DNA of 64,000 bases from Heterocephalus glaber (GCF_000247695.1 NW_004624854.1:451429-515428), one strand, 5' to 3'; counted from the first letter of the stretch, positions 32,926 through 44,150 are shown. Notes: generated by a model not told the origin, from the letters alone. Translations and numbers: made by a program.

Positions 32926-33386
32926 GTTTTCTAGTTCTGCTATAACAGAGTACTACTGGAGACCCCTGCAGTTAGGTTCCAGTTTCCTGCCAGTATACAA
33001 TGCAGGCCTGAGGAAAAAATACACTAAAAGACAGAACTAAGGGAGACAGACGGGGTGCCAGGACGACCAATGCGGGTGCAACTGACAAAGGTGATGGGTA
33101 GTCCCAGCCACTGATTTTTGTTGTTAATCAGTTGGAGTAAAGGCGAGCTATGTGCAAGGACATTCAATTGTGGAGTTTCTATGGAAATTGATGTAAACAA
33201 GCCTTATAAAAGACAAGACAAACCATTCTCAAATTAGGAACAGAATAGACAAAATATATGGTTGTAATAGAACATTGTCCTTCTAGTCTGAAGGTTTTAG
33301 TGTGGGAATGGAATTTGAATGCAAGCTACTCTGACCTCAGAATGTAGGCTTCTGCTGGACTCGCTTCTCGAAACAAACCAGTTATG
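32926..33386. mobile_element. MLT1 end plus probable LTR
   Basis: gtattagttttctagttctg, then ctataacagagtac, is an antisense MLT1 end that breaks off at 32960. It is followed by an LTR-like block with a TATAAAAG-type signal at 33206 and a pyrimidine-rich end near 33360. Class and boundaries are not resolved, and no coding sequence is present. Confidence 0.35.
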
Positions 33387-33490
33387 GGCTGGGGATTTAG
33401 CTCAGTGGTTTTGCTGCCTGCTGCGCAAGCGCAAAGAATGGAGTTCGATCCCCAGTACCAAAACAAACAAACAAACAAAAAAAACCAAAC
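33387..33490 (+). mobile_element. IDL SINE (inverted cluster, copy 1)
   Basis: ggctggggatttagctcagt ... gatccccagtacc, then an (AAAC)n tail. The segment before box B is altered (gcaaagaatggagttcgatc). Confidence 0.94.
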
Positions 33491-33694
33491 CTTTACAGCT
33501 CTTATGGAGAAGAAAATTTCTGGAAATTCAAATTTGGTCATTCTGAAAGTACCCCCCTCCCCAATTTAAAAACTGCTTGCTACTATGGGGATGTTACATT
33601 TGTTTTATTAACAACTTTTGCATCTTTTATCTCTTTGTGTTTACCTGTTCTACAAGTACATACTTTTAATTTTTTAGACTCCACGTGCTATATG

Positions 33695-33780
33695 TTTTTT
33701 TTCTCCCCAGTACCGGGGATCAAACTCAGGACCTTGCGCTTGTGAGGCAGGCGTGGCACCACTGAGCTAAATCCCTGGCA
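33695..33780 (-). mobile_element. IDL SINE (inverted cluster, copy 2)
   Basis: Antisense copy cagtaccggggatcaaactc ... gagctaaatccctggc, about 200 bases from the plus-strand copy at 33387. Confidence 0.94.
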
Positions 33781-33785
33781 CTGCA

Positions 33786-33920
33786 TTTTTTTTTTTTTTC
33801 TTTTTGTACTGGGTCTTGCTGTTTTGCCCAGGCTGGCGTCAAACTCCTAGGCTCAAATGATCCTTTTCTCCTTAGCTTTGCCAAGTAGCCACACTATAGG
33901 CCTGTGCCACCGTGCTCAGG
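33786..33920 (-). mobile_element. B1-type (7SL) SINE, antisense
   Basis: A T-run, then actgggtcttgctgttttgc, ccaggctggcgtcaaactcc, and ggcctgtgccaccgtgctca. It is diverged and lacks a clear internal duplication. Confidence 0.8.
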
Positions 33921-33944
33921 AAAAAAGAAAATTACAGTGAATTA

Positions 33945-34385
33945 CATGTCTTAGTTAGCTCTAGCTGCTCTAACAAAACAAAAACCACCATAAGTGGAGT
34001 GCTTAAATGGGTGGAAGTCTAAAAACAGGGTTCTTGGGCTGGGGATGTAGCTCAGTGGTTCTGCTGCCTGGCTCGCAAGCACAAGGTCCTGAGTTCGATC
34101 TCTGGTACAAAAAAACAAACAGAAAACCCCCACAAAACAGGGTTCTTAGGTTTGGGTTCTTGGTCAGGGCCATAGACAGCTGTCTTCTTGCTGTGTCCTT
34201 GTACAGGTAGGAAGGGAGTGGCTAAGCTCTCTGACCTCTTCTTATAAGGGGACCATTCCCATTTGGAGGGCTCTATCCTCATGACCTGATTACTGACCAC
34301 AGGCCAAATACCCATACGCTGTACCATCACAGCTGGAGTGGAGTTTCAACATAGGAATTTTGGGGAGGCACATTTGGTTTTTTGC
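33945..34385 (-). mobile_element. MLT1-type LTR (antisense), interrupted by IDL
   Basis: atgtcttagttagctctagc and ttcttgctgtgtccttgtac, then ttcttataaggggaccattc, atcctcatgacctgattact, and gtttcaacataggaattttg. This is the standard antisense MLT1 order. Confidence 0.8.
34036..34132 (+). mobile_element. IDL SINE (inverted cluster, copy 3)
   Basis: ggctggggatgtagctcagt ... gatctctggtac and an A-rich tail, flanked by a perfect 14-base duplication aaaacagggttctt (34022-34035 and 34134-34147). Inserted in the MLT1 LTR. Confidence 0.96.
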
Positions 34386-34389
34386 AACA

Positions 34390-34975
34390 TGTAAAATTTT
34401 CCATCTTAACTATTTTTTGTTTCTTTGGTACTGGGGATCAAACTCGGGACCTTGCATTTGCAAGCCAGGCACCGGAACCACTGAGCTAAATCCCCGGCCC
34501 CCATCTTAACTATTTTTTGATATGCAATCCAGTAATGTTAAGTACATTCACGTTATGATGCAGCCAATCTCTAGAATTTCTTCTGTCTTGCAGGACTGGA
34601 ACTCTCCATCCATTCAACAGAACACTGCAGCTTCCTCTCCCTCCAGCCCTGGCAGCTCCCACTGCACGTTCTCTGTGAATTTGAATATGAACTCATAAGT
34701 GGAGTTGTACAGCATTGTTGTTGTGACTTGCTTATTTCATTTGGCATAATGGTCTCACCCACACTGTATGACGTGTTTCCTTTTAAGACCGGAAATGATT
34801 CCACTGTGCATGGGCCGAACATTTGTCTTCCGTTCGTGCCTTGGTGCCCACTCCAGTGCTTCCGCCTTTTAGCTATTGTGAATAGCGTCCCTCCGAACAT
34901 GAGTTACAAGCCTCCCTTTGAGCCTGTGCTTTTCAATCCTTTTGAGTATGTGATTGGTTTGTTTTTGCTTTGAAT
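34390..34975 (-). mobile_element. old L1 3' end (antisense)
   Basis: ttaagtacattcacgttatg, then tgaactcataagtggagttg, ttgcttatttcatttggcat, and tttagctattgtgaatagcg are antisense signatures of an ancient L1 ORF2 end. Confidence 0.7.
34419..34500 (-). mobile_element. IDL SINE (inverted cluster, copy 4)
   Basis: Antisense copy with a perfect 19-base duplication (ccatcttaactattttttg at 34401-34419 and 34501-34519), the longest in the window and a sign of recent insertion. Confidence 0.97.
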
Positions 34976-35710
34976 GGAAGCATCTACAGATAGATGCAAC
35001 TTGGTAGTTTTTTTATAGGCTAGTGAACTCTAGTGATTTTCTTAAAATTTTACTGTGTAGTTAATTCTTTGAAAGAAAAATAATGTGACAAAATAAAAGT
35101 TTCCTCAGGGAAAAATGTGTCGTTTGGAAGAAGTACACAGAAGGCATTTCTCCCATGAGTTTTGGTGTGGATTTATCAAGAAGTTGACACTAGAGATAGT
35201 TTTTGTTTCTGTATGATTTCTTAGTTTTTTGTTTAGTGCTTTGGTAGGCTCTTCATTTCTTCATTGAATTTCACTCATACTTTTAGTCTCCTTTTTGTAG
35301 GAGGCAGGAGAGAGTGAAACTAAGTACTGATGAGTTTTTAAGTTGGCAGCACCAAAATGCTTTTAGGAGCTATCGTTTTATGTAATGAGACTACGAAAAT
35401 AACTACCACATTATAGGGTATTTTAATTTAGATATGAGTGTCTTGAGGCCTTTCCCCCAGTTTTTAAAGACATGTACATACACAACTTTGTGTGGATGAA
35501 ATTCTAATGGATCCTTAGCTAAATTTGAAAATGAAAAGACAAGAGAGAGTGAGTATAGCAAAATTTGCAAAACCTCCCATTAGAATAATTCAGTGATTCT
35601 AAAGGGTATGAGTTTGAAATGCTTTTTACTGTTTTATTTTTAGTACTATATTAAAATGACACTATAGTTTTCAGGATGGCTGTGATATATAGGATTAAAA
35701 AATTATCGTT
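34976..35710. other. AT-rich intron-like sequence
   Basis: Nothing supported. Confidence 0.45.
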
Positions 35711-35840
35711 TGCCAGATACAGTAGCACATGCCCGTAATTTAAGCTACTTGGGAGGCTGAAGCAGGAGGATCACACTGAGCAACTTAGCAAGCCCTTGAC
35801 TCAACCTAAAATAACAACAGCAACAGCAACAGTAACATTA
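35711..35840 (+). mobile_element. B1-type SINE, diverged
   Basis: tgccagatacagtagcacat, gcccgtaatttaagctactt, gggaggctgaagcaggagga, then a CAACAG-rich tail. Confidence 0.8.
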
Positions 35841-36059
35841 ATAAGTCTGGGCCCAAGGCCCAAGCTAGGTGCCGTTTCCAGCCCTGGAAAATTTTTTTCT
35901 TCCAAGCTTGAAGACATACAACATTCCACCTTTTATATTTCCAAAATGGAGAAGACGTTAGTGCTTCCTGTTTAATTCCATTTAGGGAGGAATGGACTTA
36001 ATCTAGAACGGATTTGTTGAGGCTTCCTCCATGGCCTTGTTGCCGTGTGAGGTAAAGGA

Positions 36060-36260
36060 GTCGTGAGAGCCGAGAATCTTAGTGACAGTGACCAGTTCCG
36101 CGTGACACCTGCCCCTCTGCCCTCCTCACCGCGAGGGGGTCCACAGGCCACAGGGCTGACCGCCAGGGGTGCCCTTTCTGGGCGGGAACTTCTGACTGGG
36201 CAGAGCCCCTGTTTCTGCTGTGTTTCGGTCGCGCGGGCGCGATCTAGGCCCGTCGGAGAT
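36060..36260. promoter_or_regulatory. minor CpG-rich patch
   Basis: About 200 bases with clustered CpGs (tcctcaccgcgagggggtcc, tcggtcgcgcgggcgcgatc) in AT-rich surroundings. It could be a weak promoter, enhancer or conserved element. Function is not supported. Confidence 0.3.
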
Positions 36261-38067
36261 GCTTTCAGGATTGTGTCTGCCCCATGATTGTCTTGAGGGT
36301 GAAGTGAAACATTGGAATTATTCATATTTTCTGGCATGTAACACATGCGTAATAAGTGTTAGCTTCTAACCACGAAGAGGTCCTGCGGACCGGAGTTCAC
36401 CGTGGCTTTGCCGCTGTAGCGCTTGAAGAACCTTTACTAAGCAGGGTTCATTTCACTTCACGACGTGGCACTATTTTAAGCAGTAAAAGGTGCTGAGACT
36501 GTCGATGTTGTAGAACCCAAACATGTAGTTTTTAAAAAATTAAGCTTGTTTTCTTAAGAATTATTGATGGAATAATCTTTCATATTATTTCTTAGAATGG
36601 TTTTAATGTAGATCAAACATAAGTAGGTTTTGAGGTAAGTTGTCCATAGAGTAATTTGATTTCACTTGCAAAAATTTTAGTTAGATTTTTTTTTTTCCAT
36701 TTAAAATGGGTCATCACTAGAAACAATTCATTTATTTGGCAAGCTAGTCCTAGCATGTAGGTCTGTGCAGCAGGGAGAATTCTAAAATGCCTGTGTAATT
36801 TTAAAAGTTGTTTGCTGCTGTTTGTCTGGGGAGGTCATAAAAACTGCAAAACCTCTTGCTAACTCCAAGAGAAATAAAAGCTTAAAGATATACCAAGGTA
36901 GAGAGAATTTGCTAATATTTTAAACTGTCTGGTTTGAAAGGAGGGACAGGAATCTAGTACTTGTGCTTTATATTGTCTTTGGTAGTTACAGTGAAACATT
37001 TAACTTGTCCACAATGGGGGTGTAATGCATATGTCTCACTGCCAGACAGCTTGAACCAGCGGTGGTGCATGCGTGACTGTCCCATTGGGTGGCTTTTTAA
37101 TTAATATTATTAGTAAAAAATACCAATAAAAGTGATTGAATCTGGTTGTACCACCAGTGGTACAAGCTGCCCAATGAGGGGGCTTGCTTTATTTTTGAAT
37201 AAAGAAAGATAACTTTGAGTTTTAGTTTCCTTGCTAATTTTAGCCCCTCAGCTGTGAAAGATCACTCATTGCAGGTTATGACAGCTGTTCTTATCAGAAC
37301 CCAGTGTTTGGTCAAGAAATAAAAGATGACAAGTGACTAGGAAGTTACTAAGGGATTTTAGTCTGGAGAAGAGAGAACCTACATCTGCTGAAAATGTGCT
37401 TTGGAGGTAAGGATGCTGACCCTAAAGCCATTTGTTCACACTTCCTTTAATGACAGGGACATGAGAAAGACACAAGAACATGCTACATTTCCCCCTAAAT
37501 TTAAAGCATGTTCTTTGTTGCATAAGAATTTTTTCTTGGGTTTGCTATTTTTTTTTTTTTTTGGACAAAATACTGAAAGATTCTGTGTGCCATCTGCTTT
37601 GTCGCAATCAATTTTAGATCAAAACCCTAAATTTAGATTGAGTCCTCATTAATTTAACCTGCAGCTTTTGATACTTTTTAAGATAAGCATTTCTGGAATA
37701 GCTGCTAGCTTATTTTGTGGGTGATAGATATAGTCTGGTTATTGGAGCCGCTGGGCTTCGAGTCTGTTAAATTGGCCTCTGATGTTAACTTGGGCGGGCT
37801 AAAGACGGCTTTGGATTCAGAAAAAACAGCGAAGCCCAGAAACAGAAATTACTACCAAAATTTTATTGCTGTGTGTTCTACACTATCTTGCTTATTAAAC
37901 TTGATACTGTTTTATATTTGAATATATTTTTATTATGATCTGTATAAACTTGGAATATTGAGTGCATAGTTCAGAGATGATTGGAGTTGTTACCAACTCC
38001 AAGGTTAAAGTAATAATGGAAAGATTTATGTAGGAGGCGGGAGGATGAGGAACATGAAAACAATTTT
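36261..38067. other. intron-like sequence with a palindromic motif
   Basis: Mostly AT-rich and non-repetitive. A 16-base near-palindrome gtaccaccagtggtac lies at 37148-37163, near a related motif at about 37055-37092. Confidence 0.45.
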
Positions 38068-38178
38068 TTTTTTGAGACAGTGTCTTGCTGAATTGCCCAG
38101 GCTGGACTAGAGTTTGCGATCCTCCTGCCTCAGCCTCCCAGAGTGCTGAAATTATAGGTGTGTGTCACAGTGCTCAGC
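38068..38178 (-). mobile_element. B1-type SINE (antisense)
   Basis: A T-run, then gagacagtgtcttgctgaat, tgcccaggctggactagagt, and ctcagcctcccagagtgctg. Confidence 0.9.
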
Positions 38179-38510
38179 TGAGGAACATAAACTTTTATAA
38201 AACAAATAAATCGTCAGTAAGCAAAACCATTAACGAATGTTTAGTTTTCTTCCCACCAGTCTTTCACTTTGAAAAGGAAGCACTCAGTACTCTTAGGTTG
38301 ATCCATTGTTAACATCCTGTTACTTTTATTCTCTCTTTATGTACATTTTTTTCTGAACCTTTCAAAAATATGTTGTAGATGTTGTTAAGCATCATTCCTA
38401 AATACTTAAGAAGACATTCTTCTATCACCCTTAACACTATTGTTATTGTTATTATCGTTGTTGAATCTTTTCCTAATTAACCAGGATTCAATAATACCAT
38501 CTCATATACA

Positions 38511-38594
38511 TTTTTTTCCCAGTACCAGGAATTGAACTCAGGACCTTGTACTTGCCAGGCAGGTGCGGTGCCACTGAGCTACATCCCTGGCCCT
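38511..38594 (-). mobile_element. IDL tRNA-derived SINE
   Basis: Antisense copy cagtaccaggaattgaactc ... gagctacatccctggcc, flanked by atatacattt and atacacatttt. Confidence 0.93.
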
Positions 38595-38599
38595 GATAC

Positions 38600-40045
38600 A
38601 CATTTTATATTAAAAGTTATCCCACAACTTTTTTGATTCACCATGCAATGAAAGTTCATGCTTTGCATTTGATTGTCTCATAATCTCTTTTTAATCTAGA
38701 AGAATCCCTCTGCCTTTTATTTTGCTTTGTTTTCTGATGGCTGGAGAGTTACACCAGTGGTAGAATGTTCCACGCTCTGGATGTTGATCTGCCTTTGCCA
38801 GAGTTTTAGACTCAGGTTTAGCATTTCAGCAAGAAGACATCTGGGCGGCTACCACTCCCTTGAGGGGCTGTGAGGCCTGCTGGTCCTGCTGTTGGTGACT
38901 GTGAAGGCCATCACGCAGTGACCTGCCGGCCACTGTTGCTTGCCAGGGACATCTGCCCATGGGGATTCCGAGGTAGTCTATGGGATGGGGCTCGATATCA
39001 CACCATACCCTGTTTCCTGAAAGTCTTTTCCAAGGTACTCTTAGGCTTTACGAGTGACTTTGACCTGAATTCTTTGCATTGGAGGGTGCAAAGGGATGAT
39101 TTTCTAATTCTGTCATCCCTTTTCCATCTCATAAATGGCACTGTGCAAGAATTTCCCCCATGTCCCCTCATCCCATATTAATCTGGATTCTTGGATTTTT
39201 CAAATTAAATGTGCTCAGTTGGTTATCAGTGTTATACACACAGATGCACTGATTATCCACATCCAGCCAGCAGGTCCCTGTCAAGCCAGCTTCTATGTTC
39301 GTTACATGTAACTCCCTTAGTCTTCATGCACTTCCTTGTTTTCAGGAATAAATTTTTATGTGACTGAAAGTTAGAATAATTTTGTAATAAAGTGAATAAA
39401 GATAGCACAGACATTTCACACTATTAAATTATTTTCCTTTGGTCGTCAGTTGTTGGGTGGAAGGTGCTCTTTGCCCGTGGTTTCAGTGATGTATACATGA
39501 CTGACTTATTGACGGTTATCAGCATATCAAGGGTCTGGCTCTTGGTGTGTTTCTCAAAGTGGGTGGGACCTTTTCTGGGTTGTATTTCGGAATAAAACTC
39601 CTGGTGCTGCCTCTGGCACCCTCGGAGGGCCCAGAAATGCAGAATGGCATGGATGCCTCGGGTGGAGAAAGCCCGGGGTGCTTCTGCTCTGTCTCCTTCT
39701 TCCCATGTACCGGGGAAGTATAGTTGTGAGGCCTGCGTTGACCAGTGCTTTCTGTCCGTTTCCTTGCCCAGATTTCAGTGAAAAAAACCCCTCTGCTTCT
39801 CTGCATCCAGTTGACCTATTTTTTATATTCCCCATCTCTCTTTCAGCGTTGTCATTGAAAACAGTTTAAGCCAATAACTCAGAAAAGGAAGAAGATGCCA
39901 TTAATTTTCAGCACTAAGGCCTTCTCAGGAGTCGGTGCTGTGCTGTATACTGAATGGAAGCCCTCTTTCCCAAAGTTCAGGTACACGAGACTGCTTCTTT
40001 CTACCTTTACAGTAGATGTAAGAGTTTCAGTTTAGGACCCGTGAC
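38600..40045. other. unique sequence, no supported gene
   Basis: Moderate GC with several open frames (for example + 38870-39181, - 39519-39806). None has splice or motif support. Confidence 0.45.
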
Positions 40046-40049
40046 TTCT

Positions 40050-40981
40050 TCTTTTTTTTTTTTTTCCATTAAGTTTATTGGTACATTTTAGGTATACAAT
40101 ACAGTTGCAGTCATCATTGGATCTCGTACCTGTACCTGATGGATCTTGGTTCTTATTTTTTCCCCATTCCCCTGCCCTCCCTTCACCCCCTCCACCTTTC
40201 CCTATTTACAAAGACTTTGTTTCCATTTTTTCCTTTTCTTGTATTTTTTCTTTTCCCTTCTTTCCTTTTCCCTACCCCTCCTGCTTCCCCTATTCCTTTA
40301 GACCTTTTCTTCCTATTTCACAATATCAGTTATACATTTTGATCCTTATTTGCACTTTTAGTTTTTCACACCAGAGAAACTATTTGGTATTTTTACACTT
40401 GTGTGTCCTATTTATTTCACTTAAGAGTATGGCCTCAATGTGCATCCACTTAGCTATAAATGTCTCTAGTTTCTCATTCTTTATGGCTGAGTAGTACTCC
40501 ATTTTACAAAAAACCCACATCTTCTTTATCCAGTCTCCAGTTGATGGGGATTTGGGCTGTTTCCAAGTTTTAGCTATTACAAACTATTACTATTATAAAC
40601 ATGGGTGTGCATATATCACTGTTGTATGATTCTTTTAATTCTTTTGGGAAGATCCCCACCAGGGGAATAGCTGGGTCAAATGGGACTTCCAGTCCTAGTT
40701 CTTTGAGGTATCTACGTACTGATTTCCTCAGTGGTTGCACCAGTCTACACTCCCACCCGCAGTAGAGTAGGGATCCTCTTTCCCCACAGCCCCACAGCAT
40801 TTGTTATTGGTTGATTTCTTGATAGCAGCCATTCTTTCTGGAGTGAGGTGGAATCTCAGTGTTGTTTTCATCTGCATCTCTCCAGTGACCAGTGGTGTTG
40901 AACATTTTTTCATATGCTTATTTGCTGCTTTTACTTCTTTGTCTGAGAAGTGTCTGTTCATTTCCGATGCCCACTTTTGAA
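40050..40981 (-). mobile_element. 5'-truncated L1, recent
   Basis: About 930 bases: reverse poly(A), polypyrimidine 3'UTR, then antisense ORF2 end in two overlapping minus frames (40800-40570 and 40961-40728). Together these contain [40 protein letters not shown], and [12 protein letters not shown], with a frameshift. It is flanked by a 17-base duplication with one mismatch (tttaggacccgtgactt at about 40031, tttaggacctgtgactt at about 40982). Confidence 0.93.
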
Positions 40982-40984
40982 TTT

Positions 40985-41989
40985 AGGACCTGTGACTTCT
41001 GGTGTTGTTTCTACTTTGGTAGAGGCTGGGAGGATTTAGGGGAAGGGAAGGGAAGGAATCTCGTACCAGGCCCACATTTATTCCATCAACTGATGTCTTT
41101 GGCTTTCATTTAACACCTGGCAATCTGTTCTGCACGTTATTACTTAAGGTGTGCGCTTCCTTCTTGGCCATGAGAGCCTTTTCAGAGACTGAGTCCCTTG
41201 CTGGAATCCATACCCTTTTCCTGCAGCCAGATGCTGGCTGTGCAGCTGGGTAGGGATGCTGGACCAAGAGGTCATCATGCAGCCTCCTGTGTGGGAGGTC
41301 ATCCTGGCCCATCCGCCAAGAAGAGTTCTGCACAGTGCCTTTTGAGACCGCTGATTTACGAGACTACTTTTCTGTCACTTGTTTCTAGAAAGGAGAAGTC
41401 ATGTCACTGAGCCACACAGTCAAAAACAAATTAACAGGCAGTAGGGAATTTCTGAGCCATCAGGTGGGAATGGCAGCGAGGACTTCGAAGCACGTCACCC
41501 GGGTTCGATTTGGAATGCAGACTCAGGCCAGCTCCAGCCTGGCGAGTCAGAGCCTTCACGGTGACACCTTCTCCAAGGGTTCGGATGCAGATTAGGTTTC
41601 AGAAGCCCTGCAAAGAATCTTCACCAGAGTGTCGCCTCTGCAGGGCAGCCATTGAGATGCAGCCTCATTTTGTGGGGCAGCAGCAGATACTGAAGAGCGC
41701 ACTTAGAAAATCTTTTCCGAGTGAAAGGACTTCAGATCTGTCTTGTGAACCGCTGGCTCCATGCAGCTGTTAGCTATTGAGATTTACACACTCTCCCTTC
41801 TGAGAAGATTGAAGATGTTTTCAAATACCAAGAGCGCCATGTTCAGAAAGATATTTTGGGTCATGTTCTCAGGCCTTGGTGTACACCCTTTGCGTGTGAC
41901 ACTAGCTGGTTCTGTCCTTGGACTTAGGCGTCAGTGTGCAAGGAGCAGGCGAGGAAGCCAGGCTGAGGCCTTGCCTCTGTGGTTGGCAC
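40985..41989. other. unique sequence upstream of CpG island 2
   Basis: Several short plus-strand frames (41401-41595, 41510-41773, 41761-41994) without splice support. Confidence 0.4.
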
Positions 41990-42690
41990 GGTGACCGCGT
42001 GTCCCCGGGGCACGGGGCGGGGCGCGGGCTCTTGGGTCCCCGGGCTTAGGGGTGGGTGGCGCAGGTTTGCTGCGAAGCCGAGTGTGCTCGGCCCTCCCAC
42101 CGGCCCGGCTTGCGATGTTGCTGGCAGCTAGGAGAATCGGTTACCAGCTGTCCAGAGACTGCCTAGGTCTGGGTGACGCCGAAGGAGTGGGGCCTCCCTC
42201 TGCTACCGCCCCGGGTTGGGGTTGGGAGGGAGCGCGGCCGGCCGCGGGTGCCGCTCGGTGCGGCCTGCTGGGCCCCCTGGACCCGGGCAGGGCCTTCGGT
42301 GCCGGAAGGAGGCCCAGCCTGTGCTCTGCTGCGCTGCTCCCGTATTGAGCTCTTGTAGCAGTTCCTGAGTTCTGCACCACGTAGCTGTGCAGACAGCGCT
42401 GTTTCCCACCTTCCAGGCGTGTTGAGAGGCCAGGGCAGGGCGCAGAGCGGAGTCCACGGAGCGGGCCCGCCGTGCCGGGCAGCGACTCCTTCCCCTCGGG
42501 CTCCTGCCCGCCCGCCCGGGTCTGTCCCGGTGACCGTTCCCGGGGTGGGTGCGCGTCCGCTCTGCCGAGAGCGGCGGGACGTCCGGGCTCCCTGGGCGCG
42601 CAGGGCGGCCATGGGACCGGTTCTCCCCGGGCAGAAGGCGCGGCTGCCGCCCAGGGCTCCGCGGGTAAGGGCGTTCCCTGAAAGCGCGGT
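41990..42690. promoter_or_regulatory. CpG island 2, probable promoter
   Basis: A dense run of CpGs with GC boxes (cacggggcggggcgcgg at about 42010) over 700 bases. It lies 18.7 kb from island 1. A Kozak-like gcggccATGG and a strong donor lie at its right end on +, suggesting a plus-strand promoter and first exon. Confidence 0.65.
42611..42664 (+). CDS. candidate first coding exon, 18 codons
   Basis: In CpG island 2 the ATG at 42611 sits in a near-ideal context (gcggccATGG) and the frame MGPVLPGQKARLPPRAPR runs to cgcgg|gtaagg at 42665, a strong 5' splice site in phase 0. The short basic, proline-rich peptide has no recognisable domain. The next exon would lie downstream on +. The candidate at 45991 has its own ATG and is not in frame when joined in phase 0, so the two could be alternative starts. 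No family is recognised. Confidence 0.3.
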
Positions 42691-42949
42691 GCCAGGCTCT
42701 CGAATTCAGGATCCGCCCTTGGCTAACTACACGGCGAGGCACCTGGACTCTTCGGTCATAGCCGCTTCTGGTCTCTTCCTGCCTTCGCTGAATCTGAACC
42801 CAGAGCCCACACCTGAACTTGGAAGCTCTGTTTTAGATCTAAATATTGTGCCTGGTTATTTTTACCTTTGCGTGTTTGCTATTTGGGAAAGAGTTAGAAA
42901 AATAACCTTAATCAGATGTAAGAAAATTACTAGGTGTGACTAAATCACC

Positions 42950-43080
42950 TATTCATCTTTAAAACAGGAATAATGATAGTACCTACTTCATAGGATTAGT
43001 ATCCACCTCATAGGATTAATGAAGTAATACATGTAAAATGTCTAGTATAGGGCTTTGCACAAGATAAGCACATTTTTAAT
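42950..43080 (+). mobile_element. MIR SINE with a small internal duplication
   Basis: aaaacaggaataatgatagt, then acctacttcataggattagt, atgaagtaatacatgtaaaa, and agggctttgcacaagataag, in MIR order. The segment acctcataggatta is duplicated (about 42983 and 43005). Confidence 0.8.
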
Positions 43081-43082
43081 TG

Positions 43083-43202
43083 ATTATTTTTTTTGAGACA
43101 GGGTCTCGCTTTGTAGCCCAGGCTGACCTTGAACTGGTGGTGATCCTCCTGCCTCAGCCTCCCAAGTGCTGGGATGACAGGCGTGTACCACCTTGCCCCA
43201 CC
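43083..43202 (-). mobile_element. B1 SINE (antisense), young
   Basis: ttttttttgagacagggtct, cgctttgtagcccaggctga, and aagtgctgggatgacaggcg, flanked by ataagcacattt (43064-43075 and 43203-43214). It is inserted into the MIR end. Confidence 0.95.
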
Positions 43203-43239
43203 ATAAGCACATTTCATAATTGTGTTAGGTATTATTAAT

Positions 43240-44150
43240 GTTTTACTATTAGTCTCTAATTATACAACAAATATTCATTGTGGAAAATGTAAAATAAAAC
43301 AATGAATGTAAAAATCATCATGAACTTTCCACCTACTGATAGCAAATGTGACTTTTTTTTTTAGGTACTGGGGATCAAACTTGGTCCTTGTGCTTGTGCA
43401 GCAGGGGGCGAAACCACTGAGCTAAATCCCCGGCCCAAATGTGACTCTTTTAGTACATCTTGACAGTCTTATTTCTGTTTTCCTGAACACATATGCTTTA
43501 TGTAGGGAAATAAAAATTATACTAGTTTGAAACCCTTTTTTCACTAAAATGTGTCTCTTGTATTGTTAGATATTTGTGCTTTTTTCAGCCTTTTTAATTT
43601 ATTTTTCTATAAGTAAGTCTGTAGTGAAGTCTTTTCTTCTTGGGCTAAGTTCCTGAAAGAGAAATTGCTGGGTCAAAGGGTATATAGATAGACTTTTGTA
43701 TATGTTGCAAAACTGGCATTCAGAAAAATTCTACAGATTTGGATTTCTGTAGAATTCATGTTGGTGCTCACTTTATAACACTGGGCATTATAATTTTCTA
43801 CAGTTATCAATTTCATAGGTAAAAATATTAAAGTTTTATTTTCTGAACTTTTCATGTTTGAAAGCTATGTTCTTCTAAGACTGCTTGTCTGTGTCCTTTC
43901 TATGGTTTTCGAGAGTTTTTGATTTGTAAAATGCTCTATTTTTTAAGGCTGTCAGCTCTTAATCAGGGATATTGCAAATATTCTTTTCAGTTTTTAATTT
44001 CTTTTAAATTTCTGGATATTAGAGATTGACAGAGATTTTTGTTTTTTAATTGTCAGATTTATAGTTTTAACCTTATAGTTTCTGCCTAGTATGGCTATTT
44101 CCGCTCCAAGATTGTGTGATCATCTGATTTTAGTTCATTTTTTCAGCCAT
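43240..44150 (-). mobile_element. ancient L1 3' region (antisense)
   Basis: ttctataagtaagtctgtag, then gggctaagttcctgaaagag, aaattgctgggtcaaagggt, and a long T-rich tract (ttttaaggctgtcagctctt) fit the reversed ORF2-end/3'UTR of old L1 families. Interrupted by an IDL. Confidence 0.6.
43353..43435 (-). mobile_element. IDL tRNA-derived SINE
   Basis: Antisense copy aggtactggggatcaaactt ... gctaaatccccggcc flanked by caaatgtgact on both sides. It shares the cagcaggggg variant with copies at 46914 and 54724. Confidence 0.95.

Noticed and set aside
33387..33490. tRNA gene call (A box, B box present)
   Set aside because: All such hits are IDL SINE copies with A-rich tails and target duplications; the anticodon stem is not conserved and copies recur throughout the window.
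40078..40494. 138-codon + frame rich in Phe, Ser and Pro
   Set aside because: Antisense of the L1 3'UTR polypyrimidine tract; the same false frame recurs at 47883 and 5814.
42203..42943. Frames of 174 and 179 codons in CpG island 2
   Set aside because: Same reason: overlapping opposite-strand frames produced by high GC; the + frame extends past a strong donor at 42665 into AT-rich intron-like DNA.
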